A DNA stretch of 9,334 bases from CALGLS01 sp045105695 (lineage in GTDB: Bacteria; Bacteroidota; Bacteroidia; Chitinophagales; Saprospiraceae). The stretch is from NCBI GenBank assembly GCA_045105695.1, contig JBGCDT010000210.1:1-9334 (forward strand), read 5' to 3'. The notes under the pieces were generated by a model. The model ran no database searches and was not told the DNA's origin. It worked only from the letters and a program-made list of their open reading frames with translations. Below, piece after piece: positions 6,530 to 9,334 of this stretch. Made by a program: the position numbers and the translations under genes. Position 1 is the stretch's first letter, and each line of letters opens with the position of its first letter.

Positions 6530-7579
6530 ATGCAAATTAGAAAAGCACAGTTCTCCGACTGGCCTCATCTCTTAGACTGGAGAAACGATGAACGTACCCG
6601 TAAAAACGCAGACAACGATTCATACGTCACAGAAACAGAACATAAAAACTGGCTAAAGAAAGTTTTGACTAAAGAAAACTTCCGTCTATATATTGCGCTC
6701 AACAATAATATTCCGGTTGGAACAATTCGTAGTGAATTCAACTCAGAAACCTATACCAGCAAAGTCTCCTGGACCATCGCTCCCGCTCATCGCAGCAAAG
6801 GCTTTGGCAAGCAAATGGTCAAACAATATCTCGCTAATGCTTCTGAAAATATTCATATCGAAATCAAAAATCATGATTTATTTTCGCAGAAAATTGCAAA
6901 ACGTCTGAATCTCCAGTTTGACAAAGAGGTAGATGGAAAACTTCACTACTCAAGAAGGCGGTTGGAAGAAAGTAAAATCATTCTATTTTTGGGTTATGAT
7001 GATTCTCCATTAATCCATTTTTTGAAAACTTCAGGAGAACAGGTTATTCAGAAAGAAGATAAAGTTACTGTTGATTTTTTAAAATCGAATGATATTGATT
7101 TTATCGTAAGCTATGGATATAAACACATCATCAAAAAAGAAATTCTAGATTTCTTACCTGGAAAAGTCATCAACTTACATATTTCATATCTTCCCTGGAA
7201 CAAAGGCGCAGATCCTAATTTTTGGAGCATCGTTGAGGAAACCCCCAGTGGAGTTACTATCCATCAAGTCGATGTTGGTTTGGATACTGGAGATATATTG
7301 CTGCAAAATCACGTTTGTTTTTCTGAAACTGACACCTTACGTACTTCATACCTAAAACTTCAACATGAAATACAATATCTATTTAAAACGAATTGGCAAC
7401 GATTAAAAACAGGACAGATCACACCAAAGTCTCAAGTAGGACAAGGTTCTTACCATCGGTCCAAGGACAAAAATAAGTATATCGAAGACATCAAAAATGA
7501 ATGGTTAGCTTTATCGATTCCTAAATTAAAAAAATACATCAATGAGACATTTATGGAAATGATAGAAAAAAGCAATTAG
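6530..7579 (+). CDS. GNAT acetyltransferase - formyltransferase fusion
   Basis: The protein has 349 residues and two enzyme domains. Residues 1-145 are a GNAT domain resembling the PseH-type acetyltransferases of amino-sugar pathways: WRNDERTRKN at 17-26, EHKNW at 37-41, and the acetyl-CoA loop R88-S-K-G-F-G93. Residues 149-310 are a formyl-transferase fold like those of GART and the sugar N-formyltransferases. The NLHISYLPWNKG segment (215-226) supplies N215 and H217, and GLDTGDI (250-256) supplies D252; these align with the Asn-His-Asp catalytic set. The C-terminal 40 residues are helical and lysine-rich. It probably acylates or formylates a nucleotide-linked amino sugar for surface glycan; substrate and order of reactions are inference. 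No other sugar-nucleotide gene is adjacent; the nearest glycan gene is the glycosyltransferase at 3962. Confidence 0.85.
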   Translation: MQIRKAQFSDWPHLLDWRNDERTRKNADNDSYVTETEHKNWLKKVLTKENFRLYIALNNNIPVGTIRSEFNSETYTSKVSWTIAPAHRSKGFGKQMVKQYLANASENIHIEIKNHDLFSQKIAKRLNLQFDKEVDGKLHYSRRRLEESKIILFLGYDDSPLIHFLKTSGEQVIQKEDKVTVDFLKSNDIDFIVSYGYKHIIKKEILDFLPGKVINLHISYLPWNKGADPNFWSIVEETPSGVTIHQVDVGLDTGDILLQNHVCFSETDTLRTSYLKLQHEIQYLFKTNWQRLKTGQITPKSQVGQGSYHRSKDKNKYIEDIKNEWLALSIPKLKKYINETFMEMIEKSN

Positions 7580-7635
7580 CTTTCTAGCCGCCTCTTCTTT
7601 TCTCAGAGAACTATTTCAAGGCTAAACAGTTTCCT

Positions 7636-8242
7636 AACTAAACAATACAATGTTACCCTTCAGAAAACTTTTTGTAAGTCTATTGTTACATTTTTCCCTT
7701 CTACTGCTGCTTACCTTTTCGGCAAAAGCCCAAAGAGGATTATCTCTCTCGGCAGTAATGGGCACAGCCATCAATCCTACATTAGACATCAATGGCGAGC
7801 AAGTCAAAAACACCTATGGATTCCTCTTCCATACAGAAGCGACTTACACTTTTACCATTTACAAAAAATTATATGGAGAAGCTGGTCTGGCCACTCGCTT
7901 GATATTAAGCAGTGGCGAAATAGATAACATTTCTTATAATGCACAAACACTAAGAGTTCAAATGCCTCTAAAGCTTGGTTGCCAGATTACACAAAAATGG
8001 ACAGCGGCACTAGGCGTAGCTTTCCAAAATAGTAAAGATGTACTGGAATCAGATTTCCGGGAACGCTATTTTTGGCGACCTAATTTAGTAGCTGAAGCAA
8101 AATACTTTTGGACAAAAAAATGGTTTATAAAAGGTAGTTTTAATTATTTAATTAGAAATTTACCGGAAGGCTACCTTGTGAACGATCCGAAGGTGGGTTT
8201 ACTCTTTGGCATTGGAAGACATTTGTAAGCATGTAAACTAAA
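7636..8242 (+). promoter_or_regulatory. Leader heptamer AACTAAA before the beta-barrel and CotH genes
   Basis: AACTAAA lies at 7636-7642, 7 bases before ATG at 7650, and at 8236-8242, 3 bases before ATG at 8246. The same heptamer lies at 5945 (before 5963), 6498 (before 6530) and 4829 (before 4885). No Shine-Dalgarno sequence precedes these starts, so an A-rich translation or leader signal is a reasonable reading. Confidence 0.4.
7650..8228 (+). CDS. Small outer-membrane beta-barrel protein
   Basis: The protein has 192 residues. It has a clear signal peptide: basic start, a long leucine-rich core, and likely cleavage after A27 in SAKA-QRG. The mature part alternates polar and hydrophobic residues in strands typical of an eight-stranded outer-membrane barrel, for example YGFLFHTEATYTFTI, LYGEAGLATRLIL, LRVQMPLKLGCQI and WTAALGVAFQ, with short turns containing GE or TKKW. 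I do not recognise a specific family beyond PorT/OmpX-like barrels. ATG follows TAACTAAAC by 7 bases. The CotH-type lipoprotein begins 17 bases after its stop, so both are probably made together and may work as an envelope pair. Confidence 0.75.
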   Translation: MLPFRKLFVSLLLHFSLLLLLTFSAKAQRGLSLSAVMGTAINPTLDINGEQVKNTYGFLFHTEATYTFTIYKKLYGEAGLATRLILSSGEIDNISYNAQTLRVQMPLKLGCQITQKWTAALGVAFQNSKDVLESDFRERYFWRPNLVAEAKYFWTKKWFIKGSFNYLIRNLPEGYLVNDPKVGLLFGIGRHL

Positions 8243-8245
8243 CCT

Positions 8246-9334
8246 ATGAAACCCTACTACTCCCTTTTTGTAATACTATTGTTAGGTTCTTGCTCCAACT
8301 TCAACGAAGACTTAGATAATTTCCCACACGCCACCAACCTACATCTACCTCCTGAGCAAATTGAAACCGAACTTCCTGTAATAAATATCATTGCTGATGA
8401 CACTGAATTCCAGCGTATGTACGACAGCCCTGATGAAGCCATCGAAATAAATGCGGAGTTTAATTTATATCGCAACCAAGAACTGCTCATCAGCCAGGAA
8501 ACCATAGAATTACAACTCAAAGGAAACTACTCCAGACAGTTCGCCCTTCGGTCATTAGGCATCAAATTCCAAGGTCGTTTCGACAATAGAGAACGAACCC
8601 TGATTGATCCACCAAAGACCATTTCCAACCATCGGGTAAACTACATCAAAGCCATTCGACTACGCAACTCCGGTAATGATTTCAAACAAACTATGCTCAA
8701 AGATTTAGCGTATACACAACTCGCTATCGACGCCAACCTTAACGTCGATCTTGCTTACGGAGAACCCGCCTTAGTTTATGTAAACGATGAATATCTAGGT
8801 CTACTCAACCTTCGAACAGAAGCCAACACCAACGGAATGGCCAGCCTTTACAACGTAGACAAAGACGACATTACTTTAGCTAAAATGTTCAATCCTGGCA
8901 TCCTCGTTTTCAAGGACGGCAATGAAGAGCGCATCAATAAATTCACAAAAGCAATTGCTGAAAAAGACGTAGCCCATTTACTTTCTAACATTGATCTTAC
9001 AAATTTTATTGACTATATGATTTTTCAATCCTACATCGCGAATGTAGATTGGCCTTATACCAATGCTCGCTTATTTGCATTCGGTCCGGGACGTTTTCGT
9101 TTTGTAATTTTTGATTTGGATAGTGCCAATTGGGTACACATCGGTCGATCGGTGGAAGAAGTCATCGAAAGTGATAAGTCTAACATTATCAGTGATTTAT
9201 TCGCTATTTTGATAGAAGATGGGAACGTTGAAGATCAATTTTGGAATCGCTATCGAGAGCTGATGGATAGCGGTGTCTTTTCTACAGAACGCTTCGAGGA
9301 GATCGTTATTCAGCAAAAAGAAAAAATCGAAAGA
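8246..9334 (+). CDS. CotH kinase family lipoprotein, 5' part
   Basis: The frame is open for 363 codons and leaves the window without a stop. A short signal peptide ends in the lipobox LGSC with C16 lipidated. Residues 45-130 form the N-terminal CotH beta region (IELQLKGNYSRQF). The CotH signatures follow in order: RLRNSGNDFKQTMLKDLAY at 138-156, ALVYVNDEYLGLLNLRTE at 175-192, FIDYMIFQSYIANVDWP at 254-270 and FVIFDLDSANW at 286-296. CotH proteins are atypical protein kinases first known from spore coats. In non-sporing Bacteroidota the targets are unknown, and some homologues may have structural roles. D268, D290 and D292 are the acidic residues most likely to matter for metal and ATP. The protein would sit in the periplasm or on the surface, where ATP supply is a puzzle. 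It lies in the same unit as the beta-barrel gene. Confidence 0.9.
   Translation, partial: MKPYYSLFVILLLGSCSNFNEDLDNFPHATNLHLPPEQIETELPVINIIADDTEFQRMYDSPDEAIEINAEFNLYRNQELLISQETIELQLKGNYSRQFALRSLGIKFQGRFDNRERTLIDPPKTISNHRVNYIKAIRLRNSGNDFKQTMLKDLAYTQLAIDANLNVDLAYGEPALVYVNDEYLGLLNLRTEANTNGMASLYNVDKDDITLAKMFNPGILVFKDGNEERINKFTKAIAEKDVAHLLSNIDLTNFIDYMIFQSYIANVDWPYTNARLFAFGPGRFRFVIFDLDSANWVHIGRSVEEVIESDKSNIISDLFAILIEDGNVEDQFWNRYRELMDSGVFSTERFEEIVIQQKEKIER

Noticed and set aside
7585..7624. TAGCC/GGCTA inverted repeat and TTCTC-A-GAGAA palindrome after the formyltransferase gene
   Set aside because: The arms are short, one loop is long and no T-tract follows.
8257..8520. Minus-strand open frame of 87 codons
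   Set aside because: It lies wholly within the CotH-family gene, which has clear motifs and a lipobox.

Overview
The window reads as chromosomal DNA of a Bacteroidota bacterium. The evidence is a type IX secretion system (T9SS) C-terminal sorting domain on a large repeat protein with SprB-type repeats, a DUF3667 protein, matches to the Bacteroidota promoter consensus (TTG then TAnnTTTG), leaders without Shine-Dalgarno sequences, and an AT-rich composition. The EAD11 domain and the SprB-type protein would suit Saprospiria or a relative, but that placement is a guess.

Layout from left to right. 1-1836 (+) is the 3' end of a large secreted repeat protein ending in a T9SS type A sorting domain; its first two visible repeats are almost identical in DNA over 80 bases. 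1873-2616 (+) is an EAD11 domain fused to an atypical receiver domain. Convergent to it, 3825-2627 (-) is a two-gene unit: a Fer4_19/CDGSH iron-sulfur protein, then a zinc-ribbon DUF3667 membrane protein. Divergent from that unit, 3962-4723 (+) is a WaaE-type family 2 glycosyltransferase. 4885-5892 (+) is an OmpA-like lipoprotein and 5963-6211 (+) a GlsB/YeaQ-type small membrane protein with its own good promoter and a very strong terminator (6234-6273). After a 256-base stretch with no gene come a GNAT-formyltransferase fusion (6530-7579), a small outer-membrane beta-barrel (7650-8228), and 17 bases later a CotH-kinase-family lipoprotein that runs off the window (8246-9334).

Much of the content is envelope biology: a secreted adhesin-like protein, two lipoproteins, a beta-barrel, a small stress membrane protein and two enzymes likely to act on surface glycans (the glycosyltransferase and the acyl/formyl-transferase). 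I see no phage, transposon, CRISPR, tRNA or rRNA. The points most worth a second look are the EAD11-receiver fusion, whose receiver lacks the switch lysine; the GNAT-formyltransferase fusion; the beta-barrel/CotH pair; and the heptamer AACTAAA, which recurs just upstream of every rightward gene from 4885 onward and occurs almost only in non-coding DNA.
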